A stretch of 64,000 nt of DNA from Jatrophihabitans telluris. Lineage in GTDB: Bacteria > Actinomycetota > Actinomycetes > Mycobacteriales > Jatrophihabitantaceae. The stretch spans positions 3,968,001 through 4,032,000 of the forward strand of contig NZ_CP097332.1 in assembly GCF_023516435.1 (NCBI RefSeq), given 5' to 3'. The position numbers and the translations under genes were made by a program. Numbering within the stretch: the stretch's first letter is position 1; the number at the start of each line of letters is the position of its first letter. This document shows, piece by piece, positions 1 through 7,361 of this stretch. The notes under the pieces were generated by a model that was not told where the DNA came from, ran no database searches, and was given only the letters and a program-made list of their open reading frames with translations.

Positions 1-273
1 CGCGACCGCCCGAAGTCCCTCGACCTCAGGGCGGAATCCCGTTGCCGAACCCGAACGCTCGACCGGTGGCCGGACATAGGTACGCGGAAATAGCGCGACA
101 GTCACGATTGCCCCCGCAAATCTCTGTGACCAACTGCATCAGTGCAGAGAACTTAACAGAAGATCTATGCCGGTGTCCCGCGTGATCCGGTGTGGAGTTC
201 ACCATCGGCCCTTTCTTGCCACCATCGCCCCGGGTGGACCGGCGTACAGCAGCGATCCCGATACCGTGACGGG

Positions 274-1104
274 GTGCAGATCGCCACCGGACATCCAGCC
301 GCCAAGCAGGTTCTCGGCCTCCTGCGCGGCCACGGACAACCGGGGAGCACCGACGCGCTCGAGGAGGCAGAACTCACCGTCGCGGAGGGATTCTGGGCCT
401 GCGAAGCAGTTCGGGATGCGGCTCGCGATCGCGGCCTACGCGTGGTGAGCGTGCTCTACTGCCCGCAGGTGTTGCGACCGGACGGTCTCGAGGTCGCTCA
501 CCAGCTGGCTGACCTCGCCGAACAGGCCTACGAGATCTCGGCCAAGACCCTGCAGCGGCTGGCCGAACGGGACCGCCCGGACGGTCTCATCGCCGTCGTC
601 GAACTACCGACATGGACACCAGGGTCGCTTGCGCTGGCAGAGCGCGCACTCGTACTGGTGGCCGACGGCATCGAACAACCCGGCAATCTCGGAACGCTCA
701 TCCGCACCCTCGACGCGTGCGGGGCCGACGCTCTGGTGCTGACGAATCCCCGGACGCGCCGGGCGAACGTCAAGGTGTTCCGGGCCAGCCACGGAACCGT
801 GTTGCGGGTTCCGTGCCTGAGCTTCGCCACGGTCGCCGACGGGCAGGACTGGCTGGACGGAGCGGGGTTCGGCGTCTACCTCGCCGATACCGAGGGCGCC
901 AGCCGATACTCCGACCTCGCCTACGCCGACCGAACCGCCCTCGTGCTGGGCAACGAGCGTTTCGGCATCGATCGGGCCTGGTACCGGGAGTCGGCGGCCA
1001 GGGTCTTCATTCCGATGCTGGGCGTGGCCGATTCCCTCAACGTCTCGATCTCGGCCGCGGTGCTGCTCTACGAGGCCCGATCGAAGCTGGCCGACTGGCG
1101 CTGA
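274..1104 (+). CDS. TrmH/SpoU-family RNA 2'-O-ribose methyltransferase
   Basis: Likely SAM-dependent methyltransferase acting on tRNA or rRNA ribose. All three SpoU motifs are visible: motif 1 as IEQPGNLGTLIRT (about residue 132), motif 2 as VLGNERFGI, and motif 3 as SLNVSISAAVLLYE near the C-terminus; together they form the trefoil-knot SAM site. The N-terminal 100 residues resemble the SpoU substrate-binding domain. I chose the GTG at 274 (276 aa) because the sequence from VQIATGHPAAKQ matches the usual N-terminal beginning; an in-frame ATG at 190 would add 28 arginine-rich residues of no family likeness. The gene stands alone; which nucleotide is modified cannot be read from the sequence. 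Confidence 0.85.
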   Translation: MQIATGHPAAKQVLGLLRGHGQPGSTDALEEAELTVAEGFWACEAVRDAARDRGLRVVSVLYCPQVLRPDGLEVAHQLADLAEQAYEISAKTLQRLAERDRPDGLIAVVELPTWTPGSLALAERALVLVADGIEQPGNLGTLIRTLDACGADALVLTNPRTRRANVKVFRASHGTVLRVPCLSFATVADGQDWLDGAGFGVYLADTEGASRYSDLAYADRTALVLGNERFGIDRAWYRESAARVFIPMLGVADSLNVSISAAVLLYEARSKLADWR

Positions 1105-1138
1105 CCGGTGGGCGAACCCCCTTTCTCACAAGGGTGAA

Positions 1139-2422
1139 TCACCGTGCTCGGACCTTGCGGCATGGGCTCCAGCGGTAGGCGCCGCTGGTGTTTCGGGCTG
1201 CGACTTTGAGGTAGTAGGTGTGGTGGTGGGTGAGGCGGGTGAAGAGGGCGGTGCGGCTGGTGGGGGTGGTGTCGATGGCGCGGGTGGCGCCGCCGGTGCA
1301 GGTGGGGTTGGTGTAGAGGCGGGCGTGGTAGGTGGTGACGGTGCCGATGCCGGGGTGGGCGGTGGACCAGGACAGGCGGGCGGCGGCGGTGGCGGGGGTG
1401 ACGCTGGTGGCCATGGTGGAGGGCAGGGCGCCGGCGGTGAAGGTGGTGATGGTGCGGGTGTTGACGGTGAGGCGGTAGGTGTGGCCGGCGGTGAAGGGGG
1501 TGGCGGCGTAGTAGAAGGCGGAGTGGGTGATGCCGTTGGCGCCGGCGAGGAATTGGCGGGCGAGGGAGCCGGTGGGGTAGGAGTTCTGGTTCAGGGTGCA
1601 GGTGGGCAGGTTCTGGGCGGTGCTGAGGTCGCGCAGGGTGCCGGTGGTGGGGGTGGGGGTGTGCAGGGGCCATTGGATGATGACGGGGGCGGAGACGAGG
1701 CTTTTGCTGGCCCAGGAGTGGCAGGTGTTGGTGGCGGTGGCGAAGGGTTCGGGGGATTCGGTGCCGATGGCGTAGGACAGCAGCGGGGTGGTGGCGTGGT
1801 TGGCGGGGAAGGCGATGATGCTGCCGTGGTAGCTGCCGGCGCGGCCGCGGTAGACGTCGACGGCGGCGGTGAAGGGCCAGGCCAGTGAGCCCGCGCCGTG
1901 GGGGGTGGGGGTGTAGTAGGCGCTGTAGCCGGTGCTGGTCAGGCGGGGGTCGAGCAGGGTCAGGGCGTGGAAGGCGGCGCCGAACCAGTTGGAGACCGCG
2001 GCGCGGTCGCTGACCGGGGCGCTGACGCGGGTGACGTCGCTGTTGTTGGCCGCGGCTTTACCGCCCGGGGTGGCGTAGGGGTTGGCGCCGCAGCCGGCGG
2101 CGCGGTTGGTCAGTTCGTCGTGGACGTTGGTTTCACAGCCCAGGGAGTGGTTGGCCAGGTAGCGGACGTGGACCGCTTCCTGGGCCTCGAAGCCGGGGTT
2201 ACGGCTGACACTGCCCAACCCGGCCAGGTGCCGGAAGTAACTCACCCAGCTGTACCCATTCGAATCCGAGGCCGGAGCACCACTCGTCGACACCGACGTG
2301 ACACCGATCGCCGCCGCCGAGGCGGGCGGGCTGAACACGATCAACCCGAGAGCCAGCGCGGCCACGCCGACCAGGGCGTGCGCCAGCCGGATCGGACGAG
2401 TCTGCAGCGCAGCGGCGGCCAT
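1139..2422 (-). CDS. Secreted CAP-superfamily protein with C-terminal fibronectin-III-like domain
   Basis: A 427-residue exported protein. Residues 1-37 form a signal peptide ending in ASA. Residues about 55-215 show CAP (SCP/PR-1-like) features: a SYFRHLAGLGSV helix, EAVHVRYLANHS, and HDELTN where the CAP histidine/glutamate pair normally lies. The C-terminal 90 residues, with a YHARLYTNPTC stretch and a final HTYYLKVAARN strand, look like a fibronectin type III fold. Four or more cysteines suit an extracellular life. Actinobacterial CAP proteins often act at the envelope, but the ligand is unknown. The codon choice is extreme: nearly every codon ends in C, giving long runs of GGT/GGG on the plus strand (see findings). 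Start supported by GAGAAAG seven bases upstream. Confidence 0.7.
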   Translation of the reverse strand: MAAAALQTRPIRLAHALVGVAALALGLIVFSPPASAAAIGVTSVSTSGAPASDSNGYSWVSYFRHLAGLGSVSRNPGFEAQEAVHVRYLANHSLGCETNVHDELTNRAAGCGANPYATPGGKAAANNSDVTRVSAPVSDRAAVSNWFGAAFHALTLLDPRLTSTGYSAYYTPTPHGAGSLAWPFTAAVDVYRGRAGSYHGSIIAFPANHATTPLLSYAIGTESPEPFATATNTCHSWASKSLVSAPVIIQWPLHTPTPTTGTLRDLSTAQNLPTCTLNQNSYPTGSLARQFLAGANGITHSAFYYAATPFTAGHTYRLTVNTRTITTFTAGALPSTMATSVTPATAAARLSWSTAHPGIGTVTTYHARLYTNPTCTGGATRAIDTTPTSRTALFTRLTHHHTYYLKVAARNTSGAYRWSPCRKVRAR

Positions 2423-2546
2423 CGGCTTTCTCGAATTCCTGGACCCTCCGGGCGAGGGCGGTCATCGAGTCAGACGGGGCGGCCTGCCGCCAATGTCGCT
2501 GCGAGTACGCGCTTTCTAACTGAGAGCGATCGAGTGCGGGCGGCGT

Positions 2547-3497
2547 TCACACCGGGACGACGTCCTCGGTCGCGCGCCTGCGCCGGCGGGTCTGCAGCAC
2601 CACGACGGAGGCGAGGACGGCACCGGCGCCCAGCACCTGCAGCGGCCGCAGCCCCTCACCGAACACCACCGCCGCCGACAGTGCCGTCACGACGGGCTCG
2701 ACGCAGGACAGGATCGCGGCCACCGGACCGCCCACCAGCCGCAGTCCGGCCAGGAAGGTACCGATCGCCACGACCGAGGGAACGAGCGCGAGCGCCACCA
2801 GCCATCCCCATCCCGCGGCCGCCGCCGGCGCATGGATAGACCCGGCCACGACGCCGTAACAGGTGACGCTGACGGTGGCCGCGGTACACACGATGGCCGA
2901 CAGCAGGTAGACGTCGAGCTCGGCGGGCAGCGTCGCCGCCACCGTGATGTAGAGCGCGTAGGTTCCGGCCGCGCCCAACGCCATCGCCACGCCCAACGCC
3001 GGCGAGCTGCCCCCGCCGGCGCCACCTTGCAGCAGCAGGACCAACCCGGCGGCCGAGCACAGCAGCGCGGCCAGCTTGCGTCCGTCCGGCGACTCGATAC
3101 GCCGGATCAACGCGATGACCAGCACGAGGGCCGGATAGACGTAGAGCAGCTGCGCCACCATCGCCGCGTTGAGTTTGGTCAACGCTCCGAAGTAGAAAGC
3201 CGACTGAAGCGCATAGCCGGCACCCCCCAGACCCACGGCCTTGACCAGGCTCAGCCGCGACGGGCGCGCAGGCCGGCGAACCGCCACGATGACCCAGAAG
3301 ACGACGGCGGCGATGCCGAAGCGGCCGACCAGCAGACTGCTCACGGTGAACCCGGACCGGAAGGACTCCTTGGCCAGGACCGCGGCCAGCCCGAAGGACA
3401 CCCCGGAGACCAGACACAACAAGACGCCCGCCGGACGACCGCTCGGGACCGCCGCAGGTGGTCCTACCCGCGCCGCCGGGGTCTGCACACTGCTCAC
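2547..3497 (-). CDS. EamA/DMT-family metabolite exporter
   Basis: A 316-residue inner-membrane protein of the drug/metabolite transporter superfamily. About ten hydrophobic helices fall into two EamA repeats: the first around residues 23-150 (opening VLLCLVSGVSFGLAAVL, with the typical FYFGALTKLNAAMVAQLLYVYPALV helix pair), the second around 165-300 (GVAMALGAAGTYALY, ending PVAAILSCVEPVVTALSAAVVFGE). Start is a GTG. It is divergent from a LysR regulator with only 70 bp between them, holding a perfect inverted repeat; the usual reading is that the LysR protein controls this exporter. Substrate, perhaps an amino acid or its analogue, is not visible. Confidence 0.85.
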   Translation of the reverse strand: MSSVQTPAARVGPPAAVPSGRPAGVLLCLVSGVSFGLAAVLAKESFRSGFTVSSLLVGRFGIAAVVFWVIVAVRRPARPSRLSLVKAVGLGGAGYALQSAFYFGALTKLNAAMVAQLLYVYPALVLVIALIRRIESPDGRKLAALLCSAAGLVLLLQGGAGGGSSPALGVAMALGAAGTYALYITVAATLPAELDVYLLSAIVCTAATVSVTCYGVVAGSIHAPAAAAGWGWLVALALVPSVVAIGTFLAGLRLVGGPVAAILSCVEPVVTALSAAVVFGEGLRPLQVLGAGAVLASVVVLQTRRRRRATEDVVPV

Positions 3498-3541
3498 AAC
3501 GTGAGGCTAGGACGGCATCAGACCCAGAGGTAGTCTTGGCT

Positions 3542-3560
3542 TCCTTGACCGAACCAAGGA
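3542..3560. promoter_or_regulatory. Inverted repeat, candidate LysR operator
   Basis: TCCTTG (3542-3547) and CAAGGA (3555-3560) form a perfect 6-bp inverted repeat with a 7-bp centre between the divergent EamA exporter and LysR genes. The right arm overlaps the AAGGA Shine-Dalgarno of the lysR-type gene, so binding would also hinder its expression, as in classic LysR autoregulation. Inference from position and symmetry only. Confidence 0.55.
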
Positions 3561-3567
3561 TATTCCG

Positions 3568-4491
3568 ATGATCACGCTGCACCAGTTCCGCTGCTATCTG
3601 GCCACCCTGGAAACCGGGTCGTTCACCGCGGCCGCCGAGCAACTGCAGCTGGCCCAACCGTCGGTGTCCGAACAGGTGCGGCTGCTGGAGCTGAGCGTCG
3701 CAACCCCGCTGTTCACCCGCGTCGGCCGCGGGCTGGTCGCCACCGAGGCGGCTCACGCGCTGCGGCCACACGCCGAACGGGCGCTGGCCGCGGTGGACGC
3801 CGCCCAGCACGCCGTCGCCTCGGTCCGCGACCTGGTCGCCGGGACCGTCCGGTTCGGCGTCTTCGGAACCGCGCGCATCTACCTGGCCGCCGACCTCGCC
3901 GCGGACGTCCTGGACCGCTACCCCGGAGTGCGGCTGGAACTGGTCGGACGCAACTCCCAGGAGGTGCTCACCGCCCTGCGCAGGGGCACCGTGGAGGCGG
4001 CGATCATCGCCCTGCCGATCGAGGACGAAGGCCTGCAGATCACCCCGGTGGTCCGCGACGAGGTCGTCTACGTCTCGGCCGACCCGCAGCGGCTCGCCCG
4101 TCCGGTCACGCCGGCTGATCTGGCCACCGCGACCCTCGTGCTGTCCGAGGCGAGCTGGGGCAACGCCGACTCCACCCGGCGCCAACTGGCCCGCGCCGTC
4201 CAGTCGGTCGGCGGCACACTGCGCCCCCGGGTGGACGTCGAGGACATCGAGATCGCGCTGGAACTGGCCGCGCGCGGCGTGGGGGACGCGATCACCGCAC
4301 GCGGCCTGCTCCATCGACTCGGCGACCGCCTCGATCCCGGACTGGGCTGGGTGTCGCTGCGGCCCAAGATCTGGGACGAGTTCGCCGTCGTCCACCGGCG
4401 CGGAGCCGAGCTGTCGCCGGCCAGCCGGGCCGTCACCGAACTAGCGGTGGCGCGGATGGCCGAGATCGGCCTGCTGTCGCGCCGTCGCTGA
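3568..4491 (+). CDS. LysR-family transcriptional regulator
   Basis: A 307-residue LysR-type regulator. The N-terminal winged helix (residues 1-60) contains TGSFTAAAEQLQLAQPSVSEQVRLLE, here read in two parts: the FTAAAEQL helix and the recognition helix PSVSEQVR. Residues about 90-290 form the periplasmic-binding-like effector domain, beginning VRFGVFGTARIY. The start ATG has AAGGA seven bases upstream. It is transcribed away from an EamA exporter across a 70-bp gap with an inverted repeat, so that transporter is the likely target. The effector is unknown. Confidence 0.9.
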   Translation: MITLHQFRCYLATLETGSFTAAAEQLQLAQPSVSEQVRLLELSVATPLFTRVGRGLVATEAAHALRPHAERALAAVDAAQHAVASVRDLVAGTVRFGVFGTARIYLAADLAADVLDRYPGVRLELVGRNSQEVLTALRRGTVEAAIIALPIEDEGLQITPVVRDEVVYVSADPQRLARPVTPADLATATLVLSEASWGNADSTRRQLARAVQSVGGTLRPRVDVEDIEIALELAARGVGDAITARGLLHRLGDRLDPGLGWVSLRPKIWDEFAVVHRRGAELSPASRAVTELAVARMAEIGLLSRRR

Positions 4492-4499
4492 GCCACCCC

Positions 4500-4517
4500 G
4501 GTTACCGGCGCGTAACC
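4500..4517 (+). terminator. Small inverted repeat after the LysR gene
   Basis: GGTTAC (4500-4505) and GTAACC (4512-4517) can pair round a GC-rich six-base loop just after the LysR stop codon. There is no T-run, so it is at best a weak terminator or an mRNA-end stabiliser. Confidence 0.35.
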
Positions 4518-4591
4518 CGGAGGGCCACCTGTCGTTGAAGCCAGCGCACGGATGGTTACCGAGGTTTAGCGACGGGACGGGCGACAACGCG

Positions 4592-6103
4592 ATGCTGCTG
4601 AAGACGAAGGCGGCGCTGACGGCGCTGGCCACCGGCCCGCTGCTCCTCGGCGCGGTGGTGGTCGCCGACGATCCGGCCGGCGCCGGCGCGGTTGTGTCGC
4701 AGTCCCGGGGCCAGTTCCTGTCGGGCGTGATCGGCGGAACCTCGCTGGACCAGGTCGCGGGCATCGACCCGGTCACCGCGGTGAACTCCGGCGGCGACAG
4801 CGTCACCCACCGGGACACCCTGTCGGTTCATGCCCTGATGAACGCCGTGAACCTGCCGCTGTCCGGCGTTGGGCAACTTCCCGGCCACGACGCCGTCCAC
4901 CTCGGCGCGGTCAGTCAGTTCGCGCAGGCGAATCCCGACGGTTCCGCCCATGGCGCCTCCGGGGCGATCAGCAACTCCGGCGGCATCGCGGTCGGCGGGT
5001 CCGCTGCCGCGCCGGCCGACGCCAGCCTCGACCTGTCCGGGATGAGCGAGGCGTCCCCCTTGAGCCGGCTCGGCAACGTGCGGCTGGGCCTGGGAGCGTT
5101 GTCCGCGAAAGCCGACCAAGCCAGCGGCGCGGCCGGCGCACAGACCGGGACCTACCAGATCGCGGGCTTGACTCTCGACCTCAGCTCACCCGCCCTGGCC
5201 GGGGTGACCGGGCCGCTGGTGGACAAGCTCAGCAGCTCGCTGGCCTCGATGGCCGGTCAGCTCAACTCCGCCGGCCTCGGCGTCGTAACCGTGACCGGGA
5301 TCGACAGGTTCCCATCGGCCGCTGACGCGCTGACCTCGCTGTCGCTGGGTGGCGGCGCGATCACCGGCGACCTCAAGACGGGGACGGTCCACATCGACCT
5401 GGCCGCGTTGTTGAAGGCCGCAGGACTGGATCTCAACGGGCTGCCCCCGAACACCTCGTTGATGCCGTACCTGAGCAGGGCCCTGTCCGCGTCGATCCCG
5501 ACCGCGGTCTCGTCCATGCTCAGCACGCTGCAGCACCGCTACGCCGACGCCTTCGCCAATCTGGGATTCAGCATCGCAGGCACCCCGATCGACGCCGGCC
5601 AACTGAAGCTGCTGACCCCGACGCTCGACCAGGTGTCCGGATCCCTCACCAAGGCCCTTACCGACGCGTCCGCGCAGTTCGCGAACACGGTCTTCCTGCC
5701 ACTGGCCTCGGCGTTCGCCGCCAACCTCGACATCATCGTCAACGGGCAGGCCAGCTCAGGCGGGACCTTCACCGAGTCCGCGGTGCAGCTCAAGCTCGGC
5801 TCCGGCGCCACCAGCGCACAGTTGGTGTTGGCCAGCGCGTCGGTCGGGCCCAGCTCGGTCCTGACCGACGCGCCCGCACCGGCGAGTACACCGTCCGCGG
5901 TCAGCAATCCGCCGGTTGGAAGGTCGAGGATCAAGATCGACGCCGGCGGTGGCAGCTCGGGTAGCCGACCGGGGTGGCTGCTGGGCGCCGGAGCCGGATT
6001 CACCGTGGTGGCGCTGGCCGCCGCCCTCATGCCGGCTCGCCGGCGGCCCCTGTCTGAGCGGCCCCTGTCTGAGCGACGCCTGTCTGAGCGACGCCATGAC
6101 TGA
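4592..6103 (+). CDS. Choice-of-anchor G-type secreted surface protein
   Basis: A 503-residue exported protein. A short basic start (MLLKTKAAL) leads into a hydrophobic signal sequence to about residue 30. It then has SQSRGQFLSG, typical of actinobacterial choice-of-anchor G proteins, and a long Ala/Gly/Ser-rich extracellular body of beta-type repeats. The C-terminus is a Gly/Ser spacer, one membrane helix (LLGAGAGFTVVALAAALM) and a basic tail, the usual cell-wall anchoring layout. The tail is made of four 15-bp repeats encoding PLSER/RLSER units that run into the next gene. A TTG at 4535 with GGAGG upstream is an alternative start. The next gene is a sortase, overlapping by 8 bp, so the pair likely works together at the cell surface. 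Confidence 0.7.
   Translation: MLLKTKAALTALATGPLLLGAVVVADDPAGAGAVVSQSRGQFLSGVIGGTSLDQVAGIDPVTAVNSGGDSVTHRDTLSVHALMNAVNLPLSGVGQLPGHDAVHLGAVSQFAQANPDGSAHGASGAISNSGGIAVGGSAAAPADASLDLSGMSEASPLSRLGNVRLGLGALSAKADQASGAAGAQTGTYQIAGLTLDLSSPALAGVTGPLVDKLSSSLASMAGQLNSAGLGVVTVTGIDRFPSAADALTSLSLGGGAITGDLKTGTVHIDLAALLKAAGLDLNGLPPNTSLMPYLSRALSASIPTAVSSMLSTLQHRYADAFANLGFSIAGTPIDAGQLKLLTPTLDQVSGSLTKALTDASAQFANTVFLPLASAFAANLDIIVNGQASSGGTFTESAVQLKLGSGATSAQLVLASASVGPSSVLTDAPAPASTPSAVSNPPVGRSRIKIDAGGGSSGSRPGWLLGAGAGFTVVALAAALMPARRRPLSERPLSERRLSERRHD
6039..6098 (+). repeat. 15-bp tandem repeat spanning the end of the anchor-G gene and start of the sortase gene
   Basis: About four copies of a 15-bp unit (core CCTGTCTGAGCG) encode the repeated LSERP/LSERR tail. 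The last, degenerate copy supplies both the stop of the surface-protein gene and, in another frame, the ATG of the sortase gene. TGA occurs out of frame in every copy. Confidence 0.8.
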
Positions 6104-6725
6104 GCGGCGGCGGGCGATACTGCTGGCCAGTGCTGCGCTCGCCGCGTTCGCGGTCCTCAGCTACCTGTGCTTTCCGTGGCACCGTTCCGCGACGGCCGAG
6201 GTGGTGCCGCTGCCCAAGACCGTGACCTCTTCGGCGCGCCACTTGGCACCGGTGGTAGTCCCGGCCCGCTTCCCCCGCGACACCGTGTCGCTGCCCGGTC
6301 AGTCGGTGACGGCGCCGATCGACCCGGCGCGGGTGGGGGCCGATGACTACCTGCAGATCCCGGGCGACGTGCAGCGAGTCGGACACTACGTCGGAGGTGG
6401 TGGGCTGGACGGGACCGTCGGCGACCTGCTGCTCACCGGGCACGTGAACTACGCCGGTCAGGGCACCGGCGCTTTCGGACGGATCGGCCGGCTGCACGTG
6501 GGCGATGCGGTCATCACCCGCGGCAGCGGCCGCACCCAGGCCTGGCGGGTCACCGGCCTGACCAGCTACCTCAAGTCCGACGGGCTGCCGGCCTCGATCT
6601 TCCGGCCCGGCGGCCCGCGGGTGCTGACCCTGGTCACCTGCGGCGGAACGCTGGACACGAAGGCACACAGCTACCTGTCCAACATCGTCGTCACCGCCAA
6701 GCCGGCCCCGGTCATCGCGCGCTGA
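6096..6725 (+). CDS. Class E/F-like sortase
   Basis: A 209-residue membrane-anchored sortase-fold protein. One N-terminal helix (residues 8-24) anchors it with the catalytic domain outside. The sortase histidine is seen in LLLTGHVNYAG and the cysteine in LTLVTCGG. The third catalytic residue, arginine, is not obvious: after the cysteine the chain reads TLDTKAHSYLSNIVVTA and has no arginine until the last residue (see findings). ATG at 6096 is chosen because it precedes the membrane helix and overlaps the upstream surface-protein gene by 8 bp, implying coupled translation. The neighbour is the obvious substrate or partner, but a LPxTG-like site there is not clear. Confidence 0.75.
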   Translation: MTERRRAILLASAALAAFAVLSYLCFPWHRSATAEVVPLPKTVTSSARHLAPVVVPARFPRDTVSLPGQSVTAPIDPARVGADDYLQIPGDVQRVGHYVGGGGLDGTVGDLLLTGHVNYAGQGTGAFGRIGRLHVGDAVITRGSGRTQAWRVTGLTSYLKSDGLPASIFRPGGPRVLTLVTCGGTLDTKAHSYLSNIVVTAKPAPVIAR

Positions 6726-6812
6726 GCGCCGCCGTCGCCCACCCGCCGTCACCCACCCGCCGCCGGCCGCCGTCACCCACGTGCCGCCGGCCGCTGTCAC
6801 CCACCCGCCGGC
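6726..6812. repeat. Imperfect GC-rich tandem repeat between convergent genes
   Basis: Three to four imperfect copies of a unit built on GTCACCCACCCGCCGCCG follow directly after the sortase stop codon and fill the gap to the convergent Rossmann-protein gene. No coding sense was found here. Confidence 0.7.
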
Positions 6813-6817
6813 GGCGC

Positions 6818-7357
6818 TCAGGACGCCGGGCGCGTGCTCCAGGGCCGGACGACGCCGAGCAGGGTGTCCTGTCCAGTGGCCAGAACCTCAACTGCCGCCG
6901 CGGAAATCTCCTCCGGCGTGTGCCACCGTCCCTCACTCGTCCAGCCGAGCAGCAGGGACCGCCAAGGCGCGGCCTGGCGTGCGGGAAGCTCGGACAGGCA
7001 GAAGGCGGCCGGGTCGGCCCCTGGGGCGGGTTGGGCGTATTCGCTCACCAGCAGGTCGACGACCGGGCCGTCGGTGAGCAGCCGCAGCACGGCCAGCGTT
7101 TCGTCGTCGGCCACCGGGGCGTAGACCACGGCTGCGGAGAAGGACGCGACGATGGCGGTGAGGGTTCGTAACAAGCCCTGGGTGTCGAGGTAATCGGCGG
7201 CCGCGGGAATCAGCCGCGGACCGAGCACGGCGGCGAGTTCGGCAAGCTCGGGCGCCGACCGGGCCACCCCGACCACCGTGCGTCCGTCCTCGACCAGCCG
7301 CACCACCGCGGGTCGAAGAATGCCGGTCGCGCCGAGGACGAGAACGGGCGCCGGCAT
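6818..7357 (-). CDS. NAD(P)-binding Rossmann-fold protein (short-chain dehydrogenase-like)
   Basis: A 179-residue protein beginning with a beta strand and glycine-rich nucleotide loop, VLVLGATGILRPAV, as in short-chain dehydrogenases. It is shorter than a full SDR enzyme and I see no YxxxK active-site pair, so it may be a degenerate or accessory member. ATG at 7357 lies 4 bp after the stop of the dehydratase gene, making it the last gene of the FAH hydrolase-GH4-dehydratase operon. Its role there, perhaps redox handling of a sugar intermediate, is inference only. Confidence 0.6.
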   Translation of the reverse strand: MPAPVLVLGATGILRPAVVRLVEDGRTVVGVARSAPELAELAAVLGPRLIPAAADYLDTQGLLRTLTAIVASFSAAVVYAPVADDETLAVLRLLTDGPVVDLLVSEYAQPAPGADPAAFCLSELPARQAAPWRSLLLGWTSEGRWHTPEEISAAAVEVLATGQDTLLGVVRPWSTRPAS

Positions 7358-7361
7358 CGGC

